From: an uncultured Olsenella sp.
Lineage (GTDB): Bacteria > Actinomycetota > Coriobacteriia > Coriobacteriales > Atopobiaceae
Assembly (NCBI GenBank): GCA_959598545.1
Contig: CAUGFC010000009.1
Coordinates: 1-29,839, forward strand
Reading direction: 5' to 3'
Length of the DNA stretch: 29,839 bases
The notes below the pieces were generated by a model that ran no database searches, was not told where the DNA came from, and was given only the letters and a program-made list of their open reading frames with translations. The translations under genes were made by a program, and so were the position numbers. Within the stretch, counting starts at the first letter, position 1. Each line of letters starts with the position of its first letter. This document shows positions 15,735 to 23,261 of this stretch, piece by piece.

Positions 15735-15822
15735 TGGGCCCCTGCCAAGGTCCGGCGCTCGGACAGCTTGCCCGCATCTTTGATGCGGGCAAGAACTCGC
15801 GGCGGACCTTGGCAGGGGCCCG
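15735..15822. repeat. 88-bp palindrome sharing a core with the one in the helicase gene
   Basis: The outer arms 15736-15754 and 15803-15821 are perfect 19-bp complements, extended by a G-U pair. An inner 12-bp perfect hairpin (CTTGCCCGCATC, TTT loop) lies at 15767-15793. The unpaired core GCTCGGACAG (15757-15766) and GAACTCGCGG (15793-15802) matches the core of the 5909-6014 element, while the arms and inner stem differ completely in sequence. It sits between htpG and the convergent transglutaminase gene and could terminate both, although no T-run follows. Confidence 0.85.
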
Positions 15823-15850
15823 CTTGATTGCAACGCTTTGCGAGCAAGGC

Positions 15851-18800
15851 TTACTTGCGGCGGTGCCTGAGGGTGTGAGCGATTGCCTGCAGTGAGGGTT
15901 GCCTGAAGGGTGCGGGCTGGCCGCCGTAGCGCTCCTGACAGGCGTTGCGGGCGATCGCGCGGACCTCGGTGGACAGGGCGGCGTCGCCCAGGCGCTCGCA
16001 GATTCGCTCGCACACCTCGTCCTCGGTCGCGCTCTCGTCCCAGCTGACGCCGGCGTGCCGTGCCGCGCGGCAGACGCGTGCCCAGGCCGTGCGCCACGTC
16101 GAGACCCTGCTCCGGCGAACGAGGACGGCCGCTCCGACGCCTGCCGTCGCGACCACCGCGCCGACGAGCGCGATCGTGTGCCAGGGGATTTGCGAGCTCT
16201 CGTCCTTCTCGCCCTCCGTGGCGGGCGTGTTCTGCTGCGGGCCCTCCTCCTCGGGCTCGGCGGGCGTCTGCTCGGAGGCGTCCGGCTCCTCGGCCTCGGG
16301 CGTCTGCGCGGGCTCGTCCGGCCCCTCCGCCGCCACGCCCCCGGATGCGGGCGTCACGTCCACGCCCACCCAGCCGATGCCGTCGAGCCAGACCTCGGCC
16401 CAGGCGTGGAGCTGCCGCATGGTGACCTCATAGGTTCCGTCACCCTCCGCGGCTGGCCCGGGCGCGTAGCCCAGCACCACGCGCGACGGCACGTCGAGCT
16501 CGCGCGCGAACAGCGCGAACGCGGTGGCGTAGTGCGTGCAGTACCCGGTCCGGGACTCGAGGAAGTCGCCGAGCGCGGAGAGGTTGCCCTCGCTGCCGCC
16601 CGGGGCGTCGAGCGAGTACGAGAAGCTCCCGTCCGTGAAGAGGCCGACGAGCCAGCGCGTGGTCGCGAGCCGGTCGAGGAATCCGCGCCCGCCGACGCCG
16701 TCGGCGGCTGCCGAGGCCAGGACCTGGGCCACGCTGTCGGGAAGGTTTCCTGCGGGGGCCTCGAGCGTCTCCACGGGTGCCTCGGCGTCGGCGACGTAGC
16801 TTCGTCGCGCGAGCGACGACCGCACGGCGGGGAGCCCGTCGACCTCGTCGACGCTGGAGACGGGCGCGAGGTAGCACCCGACGGCGCGCCAGGTGCCGTC
16901 CTCTGAGGCGGAGAGCGTGGCCGTCCCGGGCGGGGCAACCGCGCCGTCGCCCGCGGCACGCACGACGGTCGTGACGGGGGAGGGAACGCCGGCGGCGGTG
17001 TCGTCGGAGAGGGCGGCCTGGGCGAGCGGGGAGCGGTCGACGAGGGCGTCGACGTCATCGCCGGAAAAGCGCCACGTGCTGCCGTCGAAGCTGTCGAGCA
17101 CGCCGATGCGCAGGTAGAGGGGTTCGCCGGCCGAGGTCTCGTAGGTGAGCGCCCGCGCGTCCGAGCGGCTCTGCAGGTCGCGCGAGAGGTCCACGAGCGT
17201 CTCCGCGCGCGTCCCGCCCGAGGCCGAGCCCGACCAGGCGGGGAAGTCTCCCGACGGCGCCACGGCGCTCGCCCCCCAGCCCAGCGCCAGGGCGAGCAGC
17301 GCCACGGCTGCGCCGCGCGCGGGCCGCGGGCGCGCGGTCACGGAGAGCCAGACGAGCAGGAGTCCCAGCGCGACGGCCGCCCATCCCCACTCGGTACGCG
17401 CCGGCGAGCTCATGACCGACTGTCCCGCCGCGGAGAGCGTGACCGGGACGAGCGCGACCGCGGGCCGCAGCGTCCGCGAGGACGACAGGGCGGCGAGAAG
17501 CGCGGCGAGGCCGGAGCCCATGAGGATGACGAGCAGGTCCCAGGTCATGTCCGCGCCGCTTGACGCTGCGCCGCCGAGCTGTCCCACGCCCGTCTCGAAG
17601 ATGAGCGCGAGCGCGGCGAACGGCTCCTCGAACGCGGTGCGCGCCTGGGGGAGGCCCTCGGTCAGGGGGCCGTGCCGGCCGTCGAAGACCGCCAGCGCCA
17701 CGACGGCGCCCGCGGCCACGAGCAGGACGGCGAGAAGCGCGACGAGCGACGCCCGCGCGCCCCGCCCCGTCCCGCGTCGACGGAGCAGCGCGCCAAGGAG
17801 CGATCCGGCTGTCGCCCCCGCCACGAGGAGCACGGGCACGACCTGCTGCCAGACGCCCTCGTAGAAGACCCCGGCAAGCGAGGCGCCAGAGAGCAGCGCC
17901 AGCGCGGCGCAGGCGAGAAGCGCCGGCAGCTCCGCGAGCACGCCACCCGCGGCGGGCGCGCCGGCGCCCCGAGCGGGCGCTGCCTCCGCGACGGCAGCGT
18001 CCTTCTCGGCCACGCCCTCGTGCGCGGTGCCGGCCTCCGCGGGGCCCTCCGCGCGCACGACGGTGACGGAGCCCCCGAGCGGCCCACGGCGCAGGGCGCG
18101 TGCCAGCTCCCCGTCCGGCTCGCAGGTGACGAGCAGCGCGTGCCGTCGTGCAGTGCCGCCGCCGGCGAGTCGCGCTGCCTCCCGCGCGCGTGCCTCGGCG
18201 AGGCCCTCGCCCGCGGGCTCGCCCACGACGGCGGCGCAGAAGCGCTCCTGCTGGACCGGCGTGCGCAGGGCGAGGGTGCCGTCGGTCAGCAGGACGTCCG
18301 GGTTTCTCCTCAGGCCCTGGAGCAGGGCACTCGTCGTGGCCGCCAGCTCGTCGCCCGCGCCGGCGCCGAGCGTGTCGGCAATCACGAGCACCGGCGGCGC
18401 CTCGCGTCCGGAGCGCTCGAAGGACATGAGCTCGCCGTGGTGGGCGGTCTGGCGCCAGGAGATCTGCCGGATGCCGTCGCCCTTCTCGTAGGGGCGCACG
18501 CCGGAGGGGTCCAGCTCGAGGCTCTGGTCCGCCAGGCGAGCGACGGGACGTCCCATGACGGCGCCCAGCAGCTCGGGGGTCACGACGGGCGGCACGCGCA
18601 GCTCGCGCGCCGCGGGCTCGACGTGCGTGGCGCGCCAGAAGCCGAAGGCGTCGGTCCAGGTCAGGCGAACGCTCTGCTGCCGGTAGAGGCCGCGGCGAGT
18701 GCCGGGGCCGCCCGCGCTCTCGATCACCTGGCCGCGGTGGTCAACGCGGACCCACGACTCGACGCGAGCGCTCGTCTCGACGAGGCGCGACCACGCCCCG

Positions 18801-19000
18801 CGCCCGCCCGCGCGCCGGGCGAGCAGCACCTCGGCGAGTCCCGTGGCGCAGGCGGCGAGAAGAGCGATGCCGGCCGCCGTCGGCGCCGTCCAGCCGCCGG
18901 CGAGGCCCGCGGCGAGGCATGCGGCGGCAAGGGCGAGCTGGGCCGCCCCGCGCCCCGTGAGGGCCGGGGGACGGGCGTCCTTCTCGCCCCGCGCGCTCAT
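15851..19000 (-). CDS. DUF58 domain fused to membrane transglutaminase-like protein
   Basis: The protein has 1049 residues from ATG 19000, whose ATGA overlaps the stop of moxR. Two N-terminal helices (about 18-62) lead into a DUF58 domain with the signature DPSGVRPYEKGDGIRQISWRQ (164-184). After a linker come about six transmembrane segments, an external part, and a transglutaminase-like domain with a probable triad C821 (GYCTHYAT), H865 (LHAWAEVW) and D881 (GVDVTP). A Pro/Glu-rich linker, one more helix (IALVGAVVATAGVGAAVLV) and a short cytosolic tail follow. In most actinobacteria DUF58 and TgpA-like transglutaminases are separate genes next to moxR; here they are one chain. The probable role is cell-envelope protein processing or peptidase activity with MoxR as chaperone. 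Four Leu codons CTT occur only in an ALLA context matching the repeated GGCGAGAANNNC motif. Confidence 0.85.
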   Translation of the reverse strand: MSARGEKDARPPALTGRGAAQLALAAACLAAGLAGGWTAPTAAGIALLAACATGLAEVLLARRAGGRGAWSRLVETSARVESWVRVDHRGQVIESAGGPGTRRGLYRQQSVRLTWTDAFGFWRATHVEPAARELRVPPVVTPELLGAVMGRPVARLADQSLELDPSGVRPYEKGDGIRQISWRQTAHHGELMSFERSGREAPPVLVIADTLGAGAGDELAATTSALLQGLRRNPDVLLTDGTLALRTPVQQERFCAAVVGEPAGEGLAEARAREAARLAGGGTARRHALLVTCEPDGELARALRRGPLGGSVTVVRAEGPAEAGTAHEGVAEKDAAVAEAAPARGAGAPAAGGVLAELPALLACAALALLSGASLAGVFYEGVWQQVVPVLLVAGATAGSLLGALLRRRGTGRGARASLVALLAVLLVAAGAVVALAVFDGRHGPLTEGLPQARTAFEEPFAALALIFETGVGQLGGAASSGADMTWDLLVILMGSGLAALLAALSSSRTLRPAVALVPVTLSAAGQSVMSSPARTEWGWAAVALGLLLVWLSVTARPRPARGAAVALLALALGWGASAVAPSGDFPAWSGSASGGTRAETLVDLSRDLQSRSDARALTYETSAGEPLYLRIGVLDSFDGSTWRFSGDDVDALVDRSPLAQAALSDDTAAGVPSPVTTVVRAAGDGAVAPPGTATLSASEDGTWRAVGCYLAPVSSVDEVDGLPAVRSSLARRSYVADAEAPVETLEAPAGNLPDSVAQVLASAAADGVGGRGFLDRLATTRWLVGLFTDGSFSYSLDAPGGSEGNLSALGDFLESRTGYCTHYATAFALFARELDVPSRVVLGYAPGPAAEGDGTYEVTMRQLHAWAEVWLDGIGWVGVDVTPASGGVAAEGPDEPAQTPEAEEPDASEQTPAEPEEEGPQQNTPATEGEKDESSQIPWHTIALVGAVVATAGVGAAVLVRRSRVSTWRTAWARVCRAARHAGVSWDESATEDEVCERICERLGDAALSTEVRAIARNACQERYGGQPAPFRQPSLQAIAHTLRHRRK

Positions 19001-19998
19001 CCGCGTCGGGAGCCCGGCGCGCTCACCCGCGAGATCAGCCGCACGAGCACGGCGCGCTGCTGCTCGGCCTGCGGGGTTCCGGGGACCGCGTCGCGCAGCA
19101 CGAGGCGATGTGCGAGCACGGCCGGCGCGAGCGTACGGACGTCCTCGGGGAAGACGGCGGTGCGGCCGTCGAGCAGGGCATGGGTCCGGCTGATCGCCAA
19201 AAGCGCCAGCCCGGCGCGCGGCGAGGCGCCGAGGCGAACCTCCGGGGCGCGGCGGGTGGCGTCGAGGATGGCCAGCGCGTAGGCGGCGACCTCCTCGCTC
19301 ACGTGCACCTCGGAGGCGAGCGCGCGGAACGCGCGGACGTCGGGGAGGCCGCAGACCGCCCTCACGCGGGAGACGGGGTCCACGCCCGAGGCGCCCCTGA
19401 GCATGGCCTGCTCGGCCGCGGCGTCCGGGTAGCCCAGGCTCGTGCGCACCATGAAGCGGTCGAGCTGGGCCTCCGGCAGCGGATAGGTCCCCTCCATCTC
19501 CACGGGGTTCTGCGTGGCCATGACGAAGTAGGGATCGGGGAGGTCGTAGGTCGTCCCGTCCACCGAGACGCGGCGCTCCTCCATGGCCTCGAGCAGGGCG
19601 GACTGGGTCTTGGGATTGGCGCGGTTGATCTCGTCGGCGAGGACCACGTCCGAGAAGAGCGGTCCGGGATGGAAGGCGAAGGCGCGGGACTGCGGGTCCC
19701 ACACGCTCACGCCGGTGAGGTCGCTCGGGAGCATGTCGGGGGTGAACTGGACGCGGGTCACGCGTGCGCGGACGACGCGCGCGAGCGCCCGGGCCAGCGT
19801 GGTCTTGCCCACGCCGGGCACGTCCTCGAGCAGCAGGTGCCCGCCCGAGAGCAGGCACATGACGGACAGGGCGACGGTCTCCTGGCGGGTGGCGAGCGCC
19901 TCTGCCAGCTGCTCGGCCATCGCGTGGCCGAGGCGCGCGGCGTCGTCGACGCCGATCGTCGCGTGGTCGGGTGCCGGGGTGGCGTGGTTGGGGGTCAT
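18997..19998 (-). CDS. MoxR-family AAA+ ATPase
   Basis: The protein has 333 residues from ATG 19998, behind GGAGGTG. Walker A is EDVPGVGKTT (58-67) and Walker B VVLADEINRA (118-127). The MoxR signatures SALLEAMEE, DPYFVMATQNP and YPLPEAQLDRFMV follow, with the sensor/lid region LGASPRAGLALL. MoxR proteins act as chaperones that mature or activate partner proteins, usually those with VWA or DUF58 domains. The downstream DUF58-transglutaminase gene overlaps by 4 nt (ATGA), so the pair is one operon with coupled translation. A TATCAT box lies about 25-30 nt upstream. Confidence 0.95.
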   Translation of the reverse strand: MTPNHATPAPDHATIGVDDAARLGHAMAEQLAEALATRQETVALSVMCLLSGGHLLLEDVPGVGKTTLARALARVVRARVTRVQFTPDMLPSDLTGVSVWDPQSRAFAFHPGPLFSDVVLADEINRANPKTQSALLEAMEERRVSVDGTTYDLPDPYFVMATQNPVEMEGTYPLPEAQLDRFMVRTSLGYPDAAAEQAMLRGASGVDPVSRVRAVCGLPDVRAFRALASEVHVSEEVAAYALAILDATRRAPEVRLGASPRAGLALLAISRTHALLDGRTAVFPEDVRTLAPAVLAHRLVLRDAVPGTPQAEQQRAVLVRLISRVSAPGSRRG

Positions 19999-20022
19999 GG
20001 GCGCACCTCCTTGCTCCGCTCC

Positions 20023-20028
20023 ATGATA
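20023..20028 (-). promoter_or_regulatory. Candidate -10 box of moxR
   Basis: GCTATCATG on the minus strand lies 25-30 nt upstream of the moxR ATG, identical to the boxes before the TerB gene and the lipase-like gene. No strong -35 is seen. Confidence 0.4.
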
Positions 20029-20108
20029 GCCCCATCGCCGGGCGGCCGGTTGCGCCTTAGGGTTTCGTCACCTTTTCTGAAGAGCGTCCCAAGCGGGCGT
20101 CGTCCCGC

Positions 20109-20114
20109 TATCAT
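20109..20114 (+). promoter_or_regulatory. Candidate -10 box of the lipase-like gene
   Basis: GCTATCATG on the plus strand lies about 30 nt before the ATG at 20143. It is divergent from the moxR box, 80 bp away. There is no clear -35. Confidence 0.4.
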
Positions 20115-20142
20115 GGCCAAAACGACGGAGGGAGCGGGTGCG

Positions 20143-21465
20143 ATGCTGCGGCTGCCGCACAGGAGGCGAGGACGACGCGGGCGTGCGCGCGGCGCGCTCC
20201 TCGTCCTGCTGGTCACCGTGGCCCTTGCGGACAGCGCGACCCTCGCCGGCGCGGCGGTGCTCCATGCCCGCCACCTCGAGCGCGTCTCGGGGACGAACGC
20301 CGTCACGGCGCCGAGCGTGACCTCCGAGCGCAGGACGGGCCCCTTCACCGCGACGATCGACTACGCGTCGCTCTTCTCGGCCGAGGGACACCAGGTGTCC
20401 TCCGAGATCGCCTGGGACGACGACTGGTTCTTCGAGGACCCCACGAGCTACAACCACGAGCTCGCACACGCCTGCGCCGTGCTCTCCGCCGTGGCCAACG
20501 CCGAGAGCGCCTACTACCAGCAGGGCTCCACGTCGCCTGCCTATGCGGAGCATGCCTTCGCCGAGCTGGGCTTCGAGGAGGTCTCCACGACGTCCTACCG
20601 CTATCGCAGCGAGGTCGTCGACGAGGTGCTCGGCCTGCTCGACGGGACGGACGTGGTGGCCTACACCGTGGCGACCAAGCACGTGCGCTCTTCGGCGACG
20701 GGGGAGGAGCGGCTGCTCACCGTCGTGGTGGTGCGCGGCTCGTACGGGTCCGAGTGGCTCTCCAACGCCAAGATCGAGGACGCGAGCGACGAGGCCGGCT
20801 CTGGGGACCACCTGGGCTTCACGCTCGCCGCCGAGGAGATCGTCGCCGACCTCGAGGCGCGCGCCGCCGAGACGGACCCGGGCGTGGGGCGTGCCTACCT
20901 CTTCTGCGGGCACAGCCGCGGCGCCGCGGTGGCGACGCTGCTCGCGAGCTACGCGGACGGCGCGATGGGCCCGAGCGGCACGCGCGCCGACGCCATCGCG
21001 TCCGCGGACTCCGTGTGCGCCTACGGCCTGGCCACGCCCAACTGCACCTCCGCGACGGACGCCCGCACCGCGCGCTACGACAACATCTTCAACGTCCTCA
21101 ACCCCTCCGACGTGGTTACCATGCTGCCGCCCGCCGCGTGGGGCTACGGGCGCTACGGCCGGGACGTGTGGCTGCCGCAGACGGGCGACGACGCGCTCTC
21201 GGATGCCATGCGGGCCTCCTATGAGGCGTCGATGGGTGTCGAGTGCCCCGTGCGGGCCGAGGACCGCGCGCTGGCGGAGGGTCTGGTCGAGGACGTGACG
21301 GCGGCGGTCGGGAGCCTCGAGGAGCTCTTCTCGCCGGGCGGGCTCCTGGCGCTTGCACAGGCGTGCGTGTCCGCCGACGTCCCGCAGCTGCTCGCCAGCC
21401 ACTACCCCAACTCCTACATCGCCTGGCTGGACGCCGCCGCGCCCGAGGACCTGCTCATCGGCTAG
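20143..21465 (+). CDS. Lipase-like alpha/beta hydrolase (lipase 3 / Mbeg1-like), membrane-anchored or secreted
   Basis: The protein has 440 residues. ATG 20143 is preferred over ATG 20113 because GGAGGGAG (20127-20134) is correctly placed for it. A very basic N terminus (RRRGRRGRARG) is followed by a hydrophobic helix (19-40), giving a signal anchor or a Sec signal without an obvious cleavage site. The lipase elbow GHSRGA (256-261, S258) is clear. D323 in NPSDVVTMLP and H420 in ASHYPNSYIAWL are in the right order to complete a Ser-Asp-His triad. NVLNPSDVVTMLPPAAWGYGRYG matches the class 3 lipase/Mbeg1-like pattern seen in gut anaerobes. The substrate is unknown. It is divergent from the moxR operon and convergent with the AbiEi-like gene. 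Confidence 0.8.
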   Translation: MLRLPHRRRGRRGRARGALLVLLVTVALADSATLAGAAVLHARHLERVSGTNAVTAPSVTSERRTGPFTATIDYASLFSAEGHQVSSEIAWDDDWFFEDPTSYNHELAHACAVLSAVANAESAYYQQGSTSPAYAEHAFAELGFEEVSTTSYRYRSEVVDEVLGLLDGTDVVAYTVATKHVRSSATGEERLLTVVVVRGSYGSEWLSNAKIEDASDEAGSGDHLGFTLAAEEIVADLEARAAETDPGVGRAYLFCGHSRGAAVATLLASYADGAMGPSGTRADAIASADSVCAYGLATPNCTSATDARTARYDNIFNVLNPSDVVTMLPPAAWGYGRYGRDVWLPQTGDDALSDAMRASYEASMGVECPVRAEDRALAEGLVEDVTAAVGSLEELFSPGGLLALAQACVSADVPQLLASHYPNSYIAWLDAAAPEDLLIG

Positions 21466-21500
21466 TTGCCGAGAAGCGCTCTTCTCGCCGCATGCTTGCG

Positions 21501-21568
21501 CTCAGGTGGAGCAAGCGGACGTTTTTCTCGCCAGAGTGGCCTCAAAGCGTCCGTTTTCTCCACCAGAG
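21501..21568. repeat. 68-bp palindromic repeat, copy 1
   Basis: The ends are CTCAGGTGGA and CCACCAGAG, with an inner CGGACG...CGTCCG pair. Its length equals that of copies at 22721-22788 and 26891-26958. It covers the stop codon and the last about 22 codons of the AbiEi-like gene on the minus strand, and contains one GGCGAGAA motif. Confidence 0.85.
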
Positions 21569-22638
21569 TTGCCGGCGACAAGGACGTCCAGCCCGTACGC
21601 CTCCACGGGTACGAGCTCGATCTCCGGTGGCTCCGGTACTGCGATGCCGCCCGCCGCCGACAGCCCTATCAGCGGATCGTGATCCTTGGGGACTCCGTAG
21701 AGCCTCAGCAGCCAGTCAAAGAACTCCGCGTTGGCTACGTCGGCTGGCGAGAAGCGCACGATGCTCGCGTGCGTGACCGTGAGGCGCGACTCCCGCGTGC
21801 GCTCGCTCTTGAGTGCCTCGAGCGGACTCCCACCGTTCATCTGCGGATCCACATATTTAACGCCTCCGTCGTGCTCGCCGTAAACCTCCGTCCCGTCCGG
21901 CAGGAGCCAGCGAAAATCCACCCGGTAGACGCCGCCGCCAGAGAACGGGTTGGGGACCTCGACCTGCAGGTCTGGTGTTGCGAAGCCGAGCTCCCACATG
22001 GCGGCGCGCGCTTTGGACTCGCCTCCGTTCTCGCTCCGGCCGTCCGCGTGTGCCACGGTCACGCGTGCCTGTTCGATACCGTGGTAGCCTCCGTGCATCT
22101 GGTCCACGTACGCCACGAGCTCCTCCTGCGGGATGCGTCCCACGCGCAGCGCCGAATCCGCTACGGCGAGCCCCTCGCGGAAGCTCAGCCATCGGGCGCA
22201 GTCGAAGACTGTGCGCGGGAGCGCCGTTACGGGCACTCCACCAGCAAGCTCGGGGTCGAGGTTACGCACGGGATGACGGACGAGCCGCGATGAGGAGTGA
22301 CCGGCAGACCCCGGCGGCACCGCCACGTGGACGGTGCTCAGAAGGCTCCAGGAGACCGAGAGCCCCTGCAGGGCTGCTGCGGACGGCCCGCAGAAGACCC
22401 AGCTCGGATGGAGGTCGTGCAGGCCGCGGAGCACCCAGCGCGCCTGCTCGTCCGGCCTGAGTCGCTCCCAGCATGCCGCCCGGGCGTAGAGGGCCGGCCA
22501 CGGGGAGATCAGCTCGCCGCCGCGCCGCCGCCGGTCGAGCGCTCGCCGCAGACCGCTCGATTGGCACACAAGACATTTGTTGTCGCGTTCGGCCTCGTCA
22601 AGGAGCTCAGCTATCTCCCGGTCCACGCGTGCGCTCAT
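21502..22638 (-). CDS. AbiEi-like protein with DUF559/PD-(D/E)xK-like C-terminal domain
   Basis: The protein has 378 residues from ATG 22638, behind AAGGGGG; the frame stays open upstream but without a binding site. A CLVC motif opens the protein (22-25). The middle region (VFCGPSAAALQGLSVS, 81-96, then VHVAVPPGS and PVTALPRTVFDCARWLSFREGLAVADSALR) fits AbiEi-type antitoxin/regulator proteins. The C-terminal domain has the acidic and basic residues of a Vsr/DUF559-like nuclease fold: E207, D241 in YRVDFRW, and E255-x-D257-x3-K261 in GEHDGGVKY. No AbiEii toxin is adjacent, so it is not a standard type IV pair. The last about 22 residues (GGENGRFEATLARKTSACST) are encoded by a 68-bp palindromic repeat and are probably not ancestral. 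The function is unknown; a solitary defence or restriction role is plausible. Confidence 0.75.
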   Translation of the reverse strand: MSARVDREIAELLDEAERDNKCLVCQSSGLRRALDRRRRGGELISPWPALYARAACWERLRPDEQARWVLRGLHDLHPSWVFCGPSAAALQGLSVSWSLLSTVHVAVPPGSAGHSSSRLVRHPVRNLDPELAGGVPVTALPRTVFDCARWLSFREGLAVADSALRVGRIPQEELVAYVDQMHGGYHGIEQARVTVAHADGRSENGGESKARAAMWELGFATPDLQVEVPNPFSGGGVYRVDFRWLLPDGTEVYGEHDGGVKYVDPQMNGGSPLEALKSERTRESRLTVTHASIVRFSPADVANAEFFDWLLRLYGVPKDHDPLIGLSAAGGIAVPEPPEIELVPVEAYGLDVLVAGNSGGENGRFEATLARKTSACST

Positions 22639-22720
22639 GGCAGCCCCCTTCCGTGGAAGAGGGATTCTCTCACGAGGGAGCCCTCGCCGCCGGTGCGTTT
22701 GTGCGGTACAGACCTGCCTG

Positions 22721-22788
22721 CTCAAGTGGAGATATTGGACGTTTTTCTCGCCAAAACTGAGTAAAAGTGACCCTTTGCGCCACCTGAG
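22721..22788. repeat. 68-bp palindromic repeat, copy 2
   Basis: It starts CTCAAGTGGA and ends CCACCTGAG, with GGACGTTTTTCTCGCC at the same offset as in copy 1. The inner arm is degenerate (GTGACCC instead of CGTCCG), so this copy is the most decayed. It lies in the spacer upstream of the AbiEi-like gene and of the pheST leader. Confidence 0.8.
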
Positions 22789-22807
22789 TGCCGTCGTGGA
22801 GAGATTC

Positions 22808-22851
22808 GTGCAAGACCCGTGCGAGACTCGCGGCAGACGTGTGCAAGATTG
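22808..22851. repeat. Four imperfect 11-bp tandem units
   Basis: GTGCAAGACCC, GTGCGAGACTC, GCGGCAGACGT and GTGCAAGATTG start at 22808, 22819, 22830 and 22841, exactly 11 bp apart. The pattern ends about 90 bp upstream of the pheST promoter. An 11-bp phase is close to one helical turn, so a stacked protein-binding array is conceivable. Alternatively it is a decayed satellite. Confidence 0.5.
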
Positions 22852-22941
22852 GTGGCACCAGGCGAGAAGAACGGTGCGCTCTCGGCCGTGACGCGATTTG
22901 GCAGGCGAGCGAAAACCTCGGCGAACGGCGCGTGCTCGCTG

Positions 22942-22950
22942 TGCTACCAT
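22942..22950 (+). promoter_or_regulatory. Extended -10 promoter of pheST
   Basis: TGCTACCAT has the TGN extension and a TACCAT -10 hexamer. It places the transcription start near 22957, at the beginning of the T-box leader. The -35 region is weak, as expected for an extended -10. Confidence 0.5.
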
Positions 22951-22956
22951 GTCCCG

Positions 22957-23241
22957 CAGGCGATGACGGAGAGGTCTGGGCGTCGCGTTGCCAGCGGACA
23001 AGAGACGGGGGTCACCGGCTGAGAGCCCCCTCCAAGGCAGAGGCCCGGAGTTCACTCCACCAGCCGCGACCTGAACGGCGCGAGGTTCTTCTCGCCAGCT
23101 CAGTAGGGAAGCCGTCGGCCCCACGGAACGGGGCGAGAAGAGCGGGCGCTCGGGGGGAGACAACCCGTCGCGCCAACCGAGGTGGTACCGCGGATCATTC
23201 CGTCCTTGGGCAGCAGCACGGCTGCCGGAGGGCGGTTTTTT
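22957..23241 (+). ncRNA. T-box leader of pheST
   Basis: The conserved T-box AGGTGGTACCGCGG lies at 23180-23193. It is followed by an intrinsic terminator (stem from CCGTCC at 23200 to GGCGG at 23235, six T at 23236-23241). TGGT in the T-box is complementary to an ACCA tRNA end, fitting a discriminator A. A TTC (UUC, Phe) followed by A at 23051-23053 is placed like a specifier codon on the 3' side of Stem I. Uncharged tRNA-Phe would stabilise the antiterminator and turn on pheS-pheT. Between the specifier and the antiterminator, TTCTTCTCGCC (23086-23096) and GGCGAGAAGAG (23132-23142) can form a further stem. The 5' boundary is approximate. Confidence 0.93.
23200..23241 (+). terminator. T-box-controlled intrinsic terminator
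   Basis: A long stem runs from CCGTCC (23200-23205) to GGAGGGCGG (23227-23235), topped by GGCAGC/GCTGCC (23209-23214 with 23221-23226). It is followed by TTTTTT. Its 5' part overlaps the segment that would pair with the T-box in the antiterminator, as the riboswitch requires. Confidence 0.88.
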
Positions 23242-23261
23242 AGTAGAGAAGGGATTGCACG

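Noticed and set aside
22639..23163. N-terminal extension of the AbiEi-like protein across the spacer
   Set aside because: The frame is open to 23163, but it runs through a 68-bp repeat and antisense to the T-box leader. The good ribosome-binding site is at ATG 22638.
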